The position numbers and the translations under genes are program-made. A stretch of DNA of 64,000 bases from Flexivirga meconopsidis (lineage in GTDB: Bacteria > Actinomycetota > Actinomycetes > Actinomycetales > Dermatophilaceae). The stretch covers positions 620,001 to 684,000 of the forward strand of contig NZ_JAOBQJ010000003.1 in NCBI RefSeq assembly GCF_026162425.1, read 5' to 3'. Below, piece after piece: positions 53,010 through 62,542 of the stretch (the first letter of the stretch is position 1; every line of letters begins with the position of its first letter). A model generated the notes under the pieces. The model was not told the DNA's origin. It made no database searches and saw only the letters and a program-made list of their open reading frames with translations.

Positions 53010-53882
53010 ATGCGAATGGTTTTCGTGCACGCGCACCCGGACGACGAGTCGCTGTGGACTGGGCTGGCGATCGCCCACCACGCGGCGCGCGGGGACGAGG
53101 TGCACGTGCTGACCGCCACCCTCGGCGAGGAGGGCGAGGTCATCCCACCGGAGTTGGCGCACCTGCAGCTGCCGGACGGCGAGCCCCGACCGGCCGACAT
53201 CGCCGACCCGCTGGCCCAGGTGCGTCGCGACGAACTCGCCTGCGCCACCAAGGCATTGGGGGTCAGCTCGGCCACCGTGCTCGCCGACGGGGGCTACCGG
53301 GACTCGGGTATGGCGGGGACTCCGTCGGCCGAGCATCCGCGAGCACTCACCGGCGCCTCCGTGGACGAGGTGGCAGCAGCCATCGCCGGCCACCTGCGAG
53401 AGCTGGACGCCGACGTGGTCGTCAGTTACGACGCGCACGGTGGCTACGGCCACCCCGACCACATCCGCACGCACGACGCGACCCGGCTGGCGGTCGCCTC
53501 CATGGATGCCCCTCCGGCGCTGTATGCCGTTGTGACTCCTCGCAGTTGGGCGATCGAGGACCGGCGATGGCTCGCCGAGCACGTCGATCGCGAAGGAGTG
53601 ATCGTGCCGTCACCGGACGAGGCGTTCCTGCCGAGCGTCGTCGACGACCAAGTCGTCACCCACACCATCGTCGACGAGGCCGCGCTGCCGGCGCAGGCGG
53701 CCGCGCTGGAGCAGCATCGCACCCAGGTCACCGTGTTCGACGGCTATTACACGCTGTCCAACGACGTCGCGACCCGCCTCGCCGCGCGCGAAGCGTTCGT
53801 GCGGCTGGACCCGGTGACCGGCGAGGTGGCAGAGGGGACCCCGTCGGCGCGCGAGCTGCGTCATACCGGATTGGAAGCATGA
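53010..53882 (+). CDS. mshB: GlcNAc-Ins deacetylase MshB (mycothiol synthesis)
   Basis: MshB removes the acetyl group from GlcNAc-inositol in mycothiol synthesis. The 290-residue LmbE-type enzyme has zinc motifs AHPDDE (8-13) and HPDH (148-151) with the family segment VVSYDAHGGYGHPDHIRTHD. It ends in SARELRHTGLEA. It starts 2 bp after typA, so the two are cotranscribed. Its presence agrees with the mycothiol-dependent isomerase in the gentisate operon. Mca, a paralogue that cleaves mycothiol conjugates, is less likely because of the length and context. Confidence 0.9.
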   Translation: MRMVFVHAHPDDESLWTGLAIAHHAARGDEVHVLTATLGEEGEVIPPELAHLQLPDGEPRPADIADPLAQVRRDELACATKALGVSSATVLADGGYRDSGMAGTPSAEHPRALTGASVDEVAAAIAGHLRELDADVVVSYDAHGGYGHPDHIRTHDATRLAVASMDAPPALYAVVTPRSWAIEDRRWLAEHVDREGVIVPSPDEAFLPSVVDDQVVTHTIVDEAALPAQAAALEQHRTQVTVFDGYYTLSNDVATRLAAREAFVRLDPVTGEVAEGTPSARELRHTGLEA

Positions 53883-53889
53883 GCACCCG

Positions 53890-54402
53890 ATGAGCCAAGC
53901 AGCGCAGGAGCCCGAACCGGTCGACCCTGACGCCTTCCGCCAGGTGATGGGGCGGTTGGTCACGGGCGTGACGGTCGTGACGACCAAGGCCGGCGGCCTC
54001 GACCACGCGATGACCGCCAACGCGGTGATGTCGGTGTCGCTGGAGCCGCTGCTGGTCGTGCTCAGTGTCGAGAAGGAGGCGCGGTTCCATGACGCCGTCC
54101 TGGAGTCCGGCGTCTGGGGGGTCAGCATCCTGCCCGAGTCGGCGCGTGCGGCCGCGGCCTGGCTGGCGACGCGCGGGAGGCCGCTGCACGGTCAGCTCGA
54201 CCGAATTGCCCATCATCGCGGGGCGGTGACCGGGGTCGCGCTGCTCGATGACGCGCTCGGCACGCTCGAATGTCACACCTTCGACACGGTCGGCGCGGGA
54301 GATCATTCGCTGCTGATTGGCAACGTACGCTCGTTGACGATCACTGAACGGCCAGGTGACGCCCTGGTCTACTACCGGGGAGCGTTTGGGGTACAGCGTT
54401 GA
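53890..54402 (+). CDS. Flavin reductase-like (FMN-binding) protein
   Basis: This 170-residue split-barrel protein starts MGRLVTGVTVVTTKAGGLDH, continues with TANAVMSVSLEPLLVVLSVE and ends DALVYYRGAFGVQ, the standard plan of HpaC-type flavin reductases that feed FMNH2 to two-component monooxygenases. No monooxygenase is adjacent, so its partner is unknown. It follows mshB by 7 bp. Its stop overlaps the TTG start of the VanW gene (TTGA). Confidence 0.88.
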   Translation: MSQAAQEPEPVDPDAFRQVMGRLVTGVTVVTTKAGGLDHAMTANAVMSVSLEPLLVVLSVEKEARFHDAVLESGVWGVSILPESARAAAAWLATRGRPLHGQLDRIAHHRGAVTGVALLDDALGTLECHTFDTVGAGDHSLLIGNVRSLTITERPGDALVYYRGAFGVQR

Positions 54403-56132
54403 CGATCGACGAGGCGCAGGCGGGGGACGTCGTGTCCGAGGGCAAGCAGCCGGGCAAGCGGCGCGGCCTGCGCAAGGCGCTCTGGATCGGCGGACCGCTC
54501 GTGCTGCTGGCCGGCGCGTATGTCGGAGTGGCTGCCTGGCAGTCGGGCAAGATTCCGGACGGCACCAGTGTCGGCGGCGTCTCCGTCGGCGGTCTGGACA
54601 GGGCCGACGCCGGCGTCAAGCTGCGCGCCTCGACCAAGGCTCAGCTGGCCGAGCCGATCGACATCACCGCCGCAGGGCGAGACCTGTCGATCAATCCGGC
54701 GACCTCCGGCATCTCGATCGACACCTCGTCGGCGCTCGACGGCCTCACCGGCTTCTCGTTGAAGCCGTCGACCGTGTGGCAGCACCTGGCCGGTGGGGGA
54801 CCACGTCGCGAATTGCCGGTGAAGTTCAACCAGCAGGCCCTGCAGCACGCCGTCGCTCAGGCCGGTGCGGTGATCAAGGGTTCGCCGGTCAACGGCTCGG
54901 TGAAGTACATCGGCGGCAAGGTCGTCACCAAGGAGTCCACGCCCGGCCGGGGCATCGACGCGGCCGCTGTCGCAACGCACATTTCCCAAGGGTGGCCCGG
55001 CAAGACGAGCTACGTTGCCGACCTCTCCGAGCAGCCGGCCCCGCTCACCGACGGCGAGATCGACCGCTACGTCAGTGCGGTTGCGAACCCGGCGATGTCA
55101 GCACCGATCAAGGTCGCGGTCGGGGACAAGTCCGCATCGCTCCAGCCGGCCGAGGTCTCCAACGTGCTGAGCACCGACTTCGACGGCAAGACCCTGCAGA
55201 CGAAGGTGGACGAGACCGCGCTCACTGAGTTGCTCGACAGCAAGACGGCGGGGCTGGTCACGGCGCCGGTCAACGCCAAGCTCAGCGTGAAGGATGGGCA
55301 GACCTCCGTCATACCCGGTAAGGACGGGACCGTCGTCGAGACGGGCAACGCCGGCAAGCAGCTGATCGAGGCGTTGACGGCTGCCGACCGCACGATGAGT
55401 CTGCCCACCAAGGTCGCCAAACCGCAGGTGAGCGAGGCCGACCTGAAGAAGGTGACGATCGGCAACGAGCTGATGTCGGAGTTCGTCTCGCCGTTCCCGA
55501 CCGGCGCATCCAACGCCGCCCGCACCGAGAACATCCGGGTGGGCCTCGCCCGGCTCAACGGCATCGTCGTGGCACCCGGTGAGACGTTCTCGCTGCTCGA
55601 CACGCTGCGGCCGTTCACCAAGGCCAATGGGTATGTCGACGCGCCGACCTTGCAGGGCGGCATCGACGTACCCGGCATGGGCGGCGGCATCTCGCAGGTG
55701 TCGACGACGCTTTACAACGCCACCTTCTTCGCCGGGCTCAAATTGGTCGAGCACACCGCGCACACCTACTGGATCCCGCGCTATCCGATGGGCCGCGAGG
55801 CGACCATGTGGGACCCGACGATCGACAACAAGTGGACCAACGACTCCGGCCACCCGGTGCGCATCGAAGCCGGCATCGAGGGCGACGCCGCCGTGATCCG
55901 GCTCTACGGCACCAAGGTCTTCTCGGTCACCTCCTCGACCAGCGACCAGTTCGCGTTCGTCCAGCCCGGAAAGGCCAAGCACCTGACCGGCGACAAGTGC
56001 ATCGCGCAACCGCCGCAGGAGGGCTTCAAGGTGACCGTCACCCGCGTGGTCAAGGACCGGGCCGGCAAGGTGGTCAAGGACGAGAGCGTCACCACCAAGT
56101 ACGAGCCCGCAGTCCGCGTCACCTGCAACTGA
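54399..56132 (+). CDS. VanW-family membrane protein
   Basis: A 577-residue protein with one membrane anchor (about 27-47, ALWIGGPLVLLAGAYVGVA) and an extracytoplasmic part. Two putative peptidoglycan-binding (PG_binding_4-like) segments precede the VanW domain (about 365-490), which has APGETFSLLDTLRPFTKANG and GGGISQVSTTLYNATFFAGL. A beta-rich tail (about 500-577) follows, probably G5-like. VanW proteins occur near cell-wall genes, but their activity is not established. The TTG start overlaps the previous stop; GTG codons further in are possible alternatives. Confidence 0.88.
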   Translation: MTIDEAQAGDVVSEGKQPGKRRGLRKALWIGGPLVLLAGAYVGVAAWQSGKIPDGTSVGGVSVGGLDRADAGVKLRASTKAQLAEPIDITAAGRDLSINPATSGISIDTSSALDGLTGFSLKPSTVWQHLAGGGPRRELPVKFNQQALQHAVAQAGAVIKGSPVNGSVKYIGGKVVTKESTPGRGIDAAAVATHISQGWPGKTSYVADLSEQPAPLTDGEIDRYVSAVANPAMSAPIKVAVGDKSASLQPAEVSNVLSTDFDGKTLQTKVDETALTELLDSKTAGLVTAPVNAKLSVKDGQTSVIPGKDGTVVETGNAGKQLIEALTAADRTMSLPTKVAKPQVSEADLKKVTIGNELMSEFVSPFPTGASNAARTENIRVGLARLNGIVVAPGETFSLLDTLRPFTKANGYVDAPTLQGGIDVPGMGGGISQVSTTLYNATFFAGLKLVEHTAHTYWIPRYPMGREATMWDPTIDNKWTNDSGHPVRIEAGIEGDAAVIRLYGTKVFSVTSSTSDQFAFVQPGKAKHLTGDKCIAQPPQEGFKVTVTRVVKDRAGKVVKDESVTTKYEPAVRVTCN

Positions 56133-56176
56133 CCTCCCCGCCCGCCCCACCACCTGCATACCCACCCAGCTCCAAC

Positions 56177-56240
56177 TCTGACGGCCTTTCCGACGGTTGA
56201 CGGCGAGATCTCGCCGTCAACCGTCGGAAGCGCCGTCAGG
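56177..56240. repeat. Nested palindromic intergenic repeat, copy 2
   Basis: A perfect 38-bp palindrome at 56190-56227, centred on AGATCT, differs from copy 1 (34083-34120) only by a compensated base pair (GGTTGA/TCAACC instead of GGCTGA/TCAGCC). Flanking CTGACGG (56178-56184) and CCGTCAG (56233-56239) repeat the nested layout. It lies between the convergent VanW and AbiEi/Vsr-like genes. Confidence 0.88.
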
Positions 56241-56281
56241 GTCGTATCTACCTGCCGGAAAGACCGTCGGGCTCGCGCATG

Positions 56282-57235
56282 TCACTGCCGGTAAGGCCGC
56301 CACTCGCGATTGCCGGATCGCGTCAGGCCGGCGGCGGTCAGCACCTCGTACAGTCCCCGCCGATAGAGCGCATCCGTCCAGCACCAACGCGCGACGTCCT
56401 TGCCGGTGCGGCGCACTCGATCTTCGCGCTTCTTCTCCTTGATCACGATGGTCTCGCTCACGACGTCGCCTGCGTCACCGGTCGCGCGGTACTTCCGCTC
56501 GCCGTCGAACTCGCCGATCAGACCTTTCCAGCCGAAGTCACCTCGACCGAACGTGCCCGCGGAGTCGATGAGGTCGACCTGGAGCTCGGGCTGCGGGAAG
56601 CCGCCTTCGTACATCCGCGCCCGGCTCAACGACTCGCCAGGGGACTCGGCTCGGGGGTCGGCCAGCAGGTGGACGGTGAGGGCTGCTTTGCGGCCATACC
56701 CACGCCGGGGGATGGCGAGCGCCTCGTCGGCCAGTTCGTCGCTGGTGCACAACCCACTCCGGAGAGCCCAATCGCCAGCGGCGAATGCCGTGGCCAGGTC
56801 GCAGGTGCGAGCCAGATCGATCACGGTGCGCGCCGCCGACGTGACGGGAATGCGGCCGAACATCACCGGTTCGGGCACATTGCGCACTCGGTGACGCCTG
56901 ATGAGCGCGCTGGACCCGGCAGCCGCTGAGTCCATGAGCACCTCGACCCGCTGCGGCCAGGCGCCGATGATCGGCATACCCCACGCGGCCGCAGCCGAGA
57001 CGTGCGAAAGCATCGGTAGCGGTTCTCGCATCCGCTGCAGCGTCGCGAAGATCAGGGCGCGGTGTCGCTCGATCGGATGGAGGTCTGCCCAGCGGTCCGC
57101 GTCGACGTAGTCACCGGGCCGGATACGACGGAGCAGGCTGTCGGGCCGTCGTACGTCGCGCCACGGGATGAGTCCGCGGTGTAGCAGCTCCGCGGCGCTC
57201 GCGATCTCCGACTCTTTGATGGGCTCGCCGGTCAT
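56282..57235 (-). CDS. AbiEi-like N-terminal domain fused to a Vsr/DUF559-like nuclease fold
   Basis: The 317-residue protein has an N-terminal region like the type IV antitoxin AbiEi (RGLIPWRDVRRPDSLLRRIR, then RALIFATLQRMREPLPMLSH and SAAAAWGMPIIG). A C-terminal domain follows with ESPGESLSRARMYEGGFPQP, a GDFGWKGLIGEFDGERKY strand pair and a late basic region. The D/E pattern resembles the PD-(D/E)XK core of Vsr-type endonucleases. Such proteins are scattered in actinobacterial genomes and their job is unknown; toxin-antitoxin or DNA-repair links are inference. It stands alone between two copies of a palindromic repeat. Confidence 0.68.
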   Translation of the reverse strand: MTGEPIKESEIASAAELLHRGLIPWRDVRRPDSLLRRIRPGDYVDADRWADLHPIERHRALIFATLQRMREPLPMLSHVSAAAAWGMPIIGAWPQRVEVLMDSAAAGSSALIRRHRVRNVPEPVMFGRIPVTSAARTVIDLARTCDLATAFAAGDWALRSGLCTSDELADEALAIPRRGYGRKAALTVHLLADPRAESPGESLSRARMYEGGFPQPELQVDLIDSAGTFGRGDFGWKGLIGEFDGERKYRATGDAGDVVSETIVIKEKKREDRVRRTGKDVARWCWTDALYRRGLYEVLTAAGLTRSGNREWRPYRQ

Positions 57236-57304
57236 CCGCGCATGTTTGCACTCGGTCGCGTCGTGGCCCGGACTCTATCCACAGGCAGCTGGCATCCCTG
57301 CTGA

Positions 57305-57401
57305 CCCTGACGGCCGTTCCGATGGTTGACGGTGAGATCTCGGCGTCAATCGTCGCAAGGACCGTCAGCGTCGCGAGGAGCGGCCGGAATCGCCGTCAGG
57401 G
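57305..57401. repeat. Nested palindromic intergenic repeat, copy 3 (degenerate)
   Basis: The central palindrome (57319-57356) keeps AGATCT but only 14 of 19 pairs match. The outer arms CCCTGACGG (57305-57313) and CCGTCAGGG (57393-57401) are intact but further apart than in copies 1 and 2. The right arm provides the stop codon of the GNAT gene (57396-57398). The element lies upstream of the AbiEi/Vsr-like gene and may be an older copy. Confidence 0.75.
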
Positions 57402-58433
57402 TCGGGGACGCCGGGGAGGAGAGGCAGGGGAGGAGCGGGCGTAGTGGTACTCGTGGTGGACCTCGAAACCGAGCGAGCGGTAGAGCGTGGTGGCGGGCTC
57501 GTTGTCGGCGCTCACCTGCAGGTAAAGCAGCCGCGAGCCGTGCTCGAGCGCATCGCGTGCGCTCGCCGCCAGCAGCGCCCGCGCGACGCCGCGTCGACGC
57601 ACGTCTGCGCGGGTGTGCACGTCGAAGACGCCGCACCAGCCGGAGGAGTGCACCGTCCGCGCGTGGCCCACCACCTCCTCATTGATGTATGACGAGAGAT
57701 ACGCACCGTCCGGCACCAGCCGAAGCATCGCGCTCAGCGTCTCCCGGTGTGCGAGCGCCCGTGGCGACGCACCCGACCACCAGTCGGAGTCAGGTCGATC
57801 GGTCACCGAAATCGCAGCCGCACCAGTCGAATCCGACGCGATAGCCGAGGCGTCTGCGGTCATCACGAGCGTGCGCTGGAAGATCCGCCAGTCCTCGGCG
57901 GCGAGCAGTGCGCCGAGTGGGTCGCTCGTCGGGTCGGCACCGACCGGGCCGTAGAGCTGGAACAGTGCGGGAGCGTCACGCTCGGCATACCAGTCCGTCA
58001 CCTGCTGCACGGCCAGGTCCAGCGGTGCACCCGGATCGCCAAGCGGCAGAGTCGAATTCGCCCGTCCGGTGTAGCCGTGTGCAGACCGCAACCACCAGTC
58101 GCCGACGTGTGAGGAGTCCAGCGGCGGCATGCCGACAGCCATCACTCGCTCCAGATCCGCAATGTCGATCGCGCGGTGCGGCCGACCCCGCCGTGCGGGT
58201 GCCGGAGGAAGTTCCTTGGCCGCCACCACCTCGGACGCCCGCACGGTGACCTCACCGCGCCGTGTCCGAATGGCGAACATTCCGTCCGCGATGTGTGCAA
58301 GCTCTCCCACTACATCTGTAAAGTGCGGCCCGCCGGGTGGCACCTCGTCCGCCGCCAGTCGCACTCGCAGCACGACCCGGGAGCCCGGGCGCAACCCCGC
58401 GAGTCGAGACTGGCTGAAGGGCTCGGGCTGCAC
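57396..58433 (-). CDS. GNAT-family acetyltransferase with N-terminal SH3-like domain
   Basis: A 345-residue protein. Residues about 1-75 form a beta-rich domain (GSRVVLRVRLAADEVPPGGP and VGELAHIADGMFAIRTRRGE). A linker then leads to a GNAT domain with acetyl-CoA motif DVRRRGVARALLAASARDAL and NEPATTLYRSLGFEVHHEYH. Such fusions are annotated as histone-acetyltransferase-like proteins in actinobacteria; the substrate is unknown. The last residues (PPRRPRP) and the stop come from the repeat element at 57305-57401. Confidence 0.85.
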   Translation of the reverse strand: MQPEPFSQSRLAGLRPGSRVVLRVRLAADEVPPGGPHFTDVVGELAHIADGMFAIRTRRGEVTVRASEVVAAKELPPAPARRGRPHRAIDIADLERVMAVGMPPLDSSHVGDWWLRSAHGYTGRANSTLPLGDPGAPLDLAVQQVTDWYAERDAPALFQLYGPVGADPTSDPLGALLAAEDWRIFQRTLVMTADASAIASDSTGAAAISVTDRPDSDWWSGASPRALAHRETLSAMLRLVPDGAYLSSYINEEVVGHARTVHSSGWCGVFDVHTRADVRRRGVARALLAASARDALEHGSRLLYLQVSADNEPATTLYRSLGFEVHHEYHYARSSPASPPRRPRP

Positions 58434-58545
58434 GGCGGCATACTAGGCGAGCGTGTGCAACGTAGCCGGGCAGTCGCTTCGCGCCTGACCAGCTGCTTCG
58501 CACGTCATCGCTCGCATATCCGTCAAGCAGGAGGACCCGTTCGTC

Positions 58546-58869
58546 ATGACCTACGTCATTGCACAGCCGTGCGTCGATGTGAAGGACAAGGCGTGCATCG
58601 AGGAATGCCCGGTCGACTGCATCTACGAGGGTGAGCGCAGCCTCTACATCCACCCCGACGAGTGCGTCGACTGCGGCGCCTGCGAGCCGGTCTGCCCGGT
58701 CGAGGCGATCTACTACGAGGACGACACCCCCGAGCAGTGGGCGGACTACTACAAGGCCAACGTCGAGTTCTTCGACGACCTGGGCAGCCCGGGCGGCGCG
58801 GCCAAGATGGGCGTCATCGCCAAGGACCACCCGCTGATCGCCGACCTGCCCCCGCAGAACCAAGAGTGA
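58546..58869 (+). CDS. fdxA: 7Fe ferredoxin FdxA
   Basis: The 107-residue ferredoxin has cysteines C9, C17 and C50 for a 3Fe-4S cluster and C21, C40, C43 and C46 for a 4Fe-4S cluster, plus C25, exactly as in 7Fe ferredoxins. It starts TYVIAQPCVDVKDKACIEEC, the family hallmark. It carries electrons to cytochromes P450 and other redox enzymes. The 112-bp gap upstream should hold its promoter, though no clear boxes stand out. dapC follows after 6 bp, the usual actinobacterial order. Confidence 0.96.
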   Translation: MTYVIAQPCVDVKDKACIEECPVDCIYEGERSLYIHPDECVDCGACEPVCPVEAIYYEDDTPEQWADYYKANVEFFDDLGSPGGAAKMGVIAKDHPLIADLPPQNQE

Positions 58870-58875
58870 CCTCGC

Positions 58876-59982
58876 GTGCCGGTCGCTGACCTGCCCGATT
58901 TTCCCTGGGACTCACTGGCCGGCGCGAAGGCGAAGGCCGCCGCGCATCCGGGCGGCATCGTCGACCTGTCGGTCGGCACCCCGGTCGACCCGACCCCGGC
59001 CATCCTGCAGGAGGCGCTCGCCGGCGCGGCCGACGCGCCGGGCTATCCCCAGGTGTGGGGCACCCCCGACCTGCGCGAGGCGGTCGCCAGTTGGTTCGCC
59101 CGACGGCGCAATGCGCCCGGTGTCGACCCGAACGGTGTCATGCCGACGATCGGCAGCAAGGAGTTGGTCGCCTGGCTGCCGACCCTGCTCGGCGTCGGCC
59201 CCGGCGACAGCGTCGGCTTCCCACAGCTCGCCTACCCGACGTATGACGTCGGCGCCCGCATCGCCGGGGCCACCCCCGAGCCGGCCGCAGGTCTGCTGCA
59301 GTACGGCCCGCGGGCGCCCAAGCTGTTGTGGCTCAACACCCCCGCCAACCCACACGGCCAGGTGCTCCCGGTCGACCATCTTGCGAAAGTCGTTGCCTGG
59401 GCTCGGGATCGGGGCGTCATCGTCGCCAGCGACGAGTGCTACGCCGAGCTCGACTGGAGAGAGGACGCCGACGGCCCGACCACGCCGAGCATCCTCGACG
59501 AGCGCGTCACGGGCGGGTCCCACGAGGGCCTGCTCGCGGTCTACTCCCTCTCCAAGCAGAGCAATCTGGCCGGTTATCGCGCGGCGTTCGTGGCCGGCGA
59601 CCCGAAGCTGGTGCAGCAGCTGGTCCAGGTCCGCAAGCACGCCGGGATGATCGTGCCGTGGCCGGTGCAGCGGGTCATCAAGGCCGCGCTCGGCGACGAC
59701 GCGCACGTCGCCGCCCAGAAGCAGCTGTATGCCGCGCACCGCGCTCAGCTGAGGGGCGCCCTGGAGCAGGCCGGCTGGCGCATCGATCACTCCGACGCGG
59801 GGCTCTATCTGTGGGCTACAGAAGGCAATTCGTGCCGCGAGAGCGTCGACCGGCTCGCAACTCTCGGCATACTTGCCGCCCCCGGCGACTTCTACGGAAC
59901 GGCCGGGGCGCAGCATGTACGCATAGCGCTCACCGCAACGGACGAACGTATTGCCGCGGCGTCAAAGAGATTGGTTTCTTGA
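58876..59982 (+). CDS. dapC: Succinyldiaminopimelate transaminase DapC
   Basis: DapC makes N-succinyl-L,L-diaminopimelate in lysine and peptidoglycan synthesis. The 368-residue class I aminotransferase has the PLP lysine K227 in YSLSKQSNLAGYRAAFVAG, LWLNTPANPHGQVLPVDHL with the conserved Asn-Pro, and SDECYAELDW. The start is a GTG. Position right after fdxA supports DapC over other aminotransferases. A small hairpin follows the stop. Confidence 0.93.
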   Translation: MPVADLPDFPWDSLAGAKAKAAAHPGGIVDLSVGTPVDPTPAILQEALAGAADAPGYPQVWGTPDLREAVASWFARRRNAPGVDPNGVMPTIGSKELVAWLPTLLGVGPGDSVGFPQLAYPTYDVGARIAGATPEPAAGLLQYGPRAPKLLWLNTPANPHGQVLPVDHLAKVVAWARDRGVIVASDECYAELDWREDADGPTTPSILDERVTGGSHEGLLAVYSLSKQSNLAGYRAAFVAGDPKLVQQLVQVRKHAGMIVPWPVQRVIKAALGDDAHVAAQKQLYAAHRAQLRGALEQAGWRIDHSDAGLYLWATEGNSCRESVDRLATLGILAAPGDFYGTAGAQHVRIALTATDERIAAASKRLVS

Positions 59983-59992
59983 CGCCGGGGTC

Positions 59993-60005
59993 GCCCCGAA
60001 GGGGC
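59993..60005. terminator. Short hairpin after dapC
   Basis: GCCCC-GAA-GGGGC forms a 5-bp stem 11 bp after the dapC stop. There is no T tract. It may weaken read-through into gltA. A -10-like TAACGT at 60020-60025 just after it could serve gltA. Confidence 0.35.
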
Positions 60006-60081
60006 AGGTGACTCTGCGGTAACGTCGAAAGCGCTGACTTCTCCGGCATCGGAGCCGGTAACCACGAAGGACGGAAAGCAC

Positions 60082-61377
<1,296 letters not shown>

Positions 61378-61398
61378 GCGGCCCTGCTTTTAGAACGG

Positions 61399-61430
61399 AA
61401 GGCCCCGATTCCTTTGGGAATCGGGGCCTT
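61399..61430. terminator. Strong hairpin terminator between gltA and lipase genes
   Basis: AAGGCCCCGATTCC (61399-61412) and GGAATCGGGGCCTT (61417-61430) form a perfect 14-bp stem with a TTTG loop, followed by TTTC. It lies 22 bp after the gltA stop and 18 bp beyond the convergent lipase stop, so it can end both transcripts. Confidence 0.9.
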
Positions 61431-61448
61431 TCGCATGCTCGCCGTTGC

Positions 61449-62372
61449 TCAGAGCGCCGGCCCGTAGCCGGAGCAGGCCGGCTTGAAGTCCGCCGGGCCG
61501 CCGCCGAGCGCGTTCATCGTCAGCTGCAGGGTGGGCTGATCCAGGAACAACCCGACGTGTCCGACCGGGTCGCTCGGGCAGAGGTTCTGCACCACGATGT
61601 TCTGTGCACCGGGCAGCGACTGGGTGGCGTATGGCGTCACGACCGCGTCCTTGGTGGTCTGGATGGTCACGTACTTCGGTCCCTGCGGCAGCGGGATCGC
61701 CGCCGTCCGGGTGTTGTATGCCGAGCCGACCTGCTGGTCGACCAGTGACGGGGCACCGAAGGCCTGGAAGCCGAGGTTGACAAAACCGAGCGCGCCGAAC
61801 GCCTTGCCGAGGGTGGTCAGCCCGGACAGCGTCGTGCCGTTCGAGCTCTGGCCCCACCCGACATACGTGCCGACCTTGTTGCCGCCGTCGTGCAGTTTGA
61901 GGTAGTTGACGCCCATCGACCCGCCCTGGCTGTGCCCGACGATGTCGACCTTGGCAGCGCCGGTGGTGGCGCGCACCTTCTCGATGAACGCGGCGACCTC
62001 GTTGCCGGAGTCGGTTTCGCTCTTCATCCCGCCGATGCGGTCCGCGGAGAACCAGCTCATCCCGAAGTTGGTGGCGAAGACGCAGTAACCGGCGTTCTTC
62101 AGCATCGGCGAGAGCGCCACGAAGTTGGAGCCGATGTTGGCGAACGTGCCGGGCAGCAGCACGACCGGGTTCGGGTGGGCCGCGGACGGTTTGCAGCTCC
62201 AGTCGTTGGCGCCCGCGACGGTGCCGGGCGACAGGGTGTATCCGGCAGTGGCCTCGGGCAGGCCGCCGATCGGCAGGGGTGCCGCCTGGGCTGGTGCGGC
62301 GGCCGCGACGAACAGCGCGGTCGTGGCGCCGGTGCAGGCGAGTGCAGTCAGGGAGCGACGGGGGATGCGCAT
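61449..62372 (-). CDS. Secreted triacylglycerol lipase/esterase (alpha/beta hydrolase)
   Basis: A 307-residue exported enzyme. The signal peptide (1-30) ends AQA-AP. The hydrolase core has NPVVLLPGTFANIGSNFVAL, then the nucleophile elbow VDIVGHSQGGSMGV (S148) and a late CPSDPVGHVGLF carrying the catalytic His. It matches the lipase class 2/EstA type of actinobacteria. Four cysteines (C60, C97 and two near the end) could form disulfides outside the cell. It is divergent from a small lipoprotein gene across 170 bp, which shows no clear boxes beyond AT-rich stretches. Confidence 0.9.
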   Translation of the reverse strand: MRIPRRSLTALACTGATTALFVAAAAPAQAAPLPIGGLPEATAGYTLSPGTVAGANDWSCKPSAAHPNPVVLLPGTFANIGSNFVALSPMLKNAGYCVFATNFGMSWFSADRIGGMKSETDSGNEVAAFIEKVRATTGAAKVDIVGHSQGGSMGVNYLKLHDGGNKVGTYVGWGQSSNGTTLSGLTTLGKAFGALGFVNLGFQAFGAPSLVDQQVGSAYNTRTAAIPLPQGPKYVTIQTTKDAVVTPYATQSLPGAQNIVVQNLCPSDPVGHVGLFLDQPTLQLTMNALGGGPADFKPACSGYGPAL

Positions 62373-62542
62373 GAGTGACCCTTCATCGACGTGAGACAGG
62401 TCACTCCAGGTTAGCTACTTTTGGGTAAGTTGTGTCTCAATTGGGTGGCAGGCCAGTGAGGTGGGCGTCCGGCATGCGGCGAGCTTTACGCACGATTTGC
62501 CATTCTGAGTATTTCCTGGGAGTAGGCCGGTACATTTCGCTC

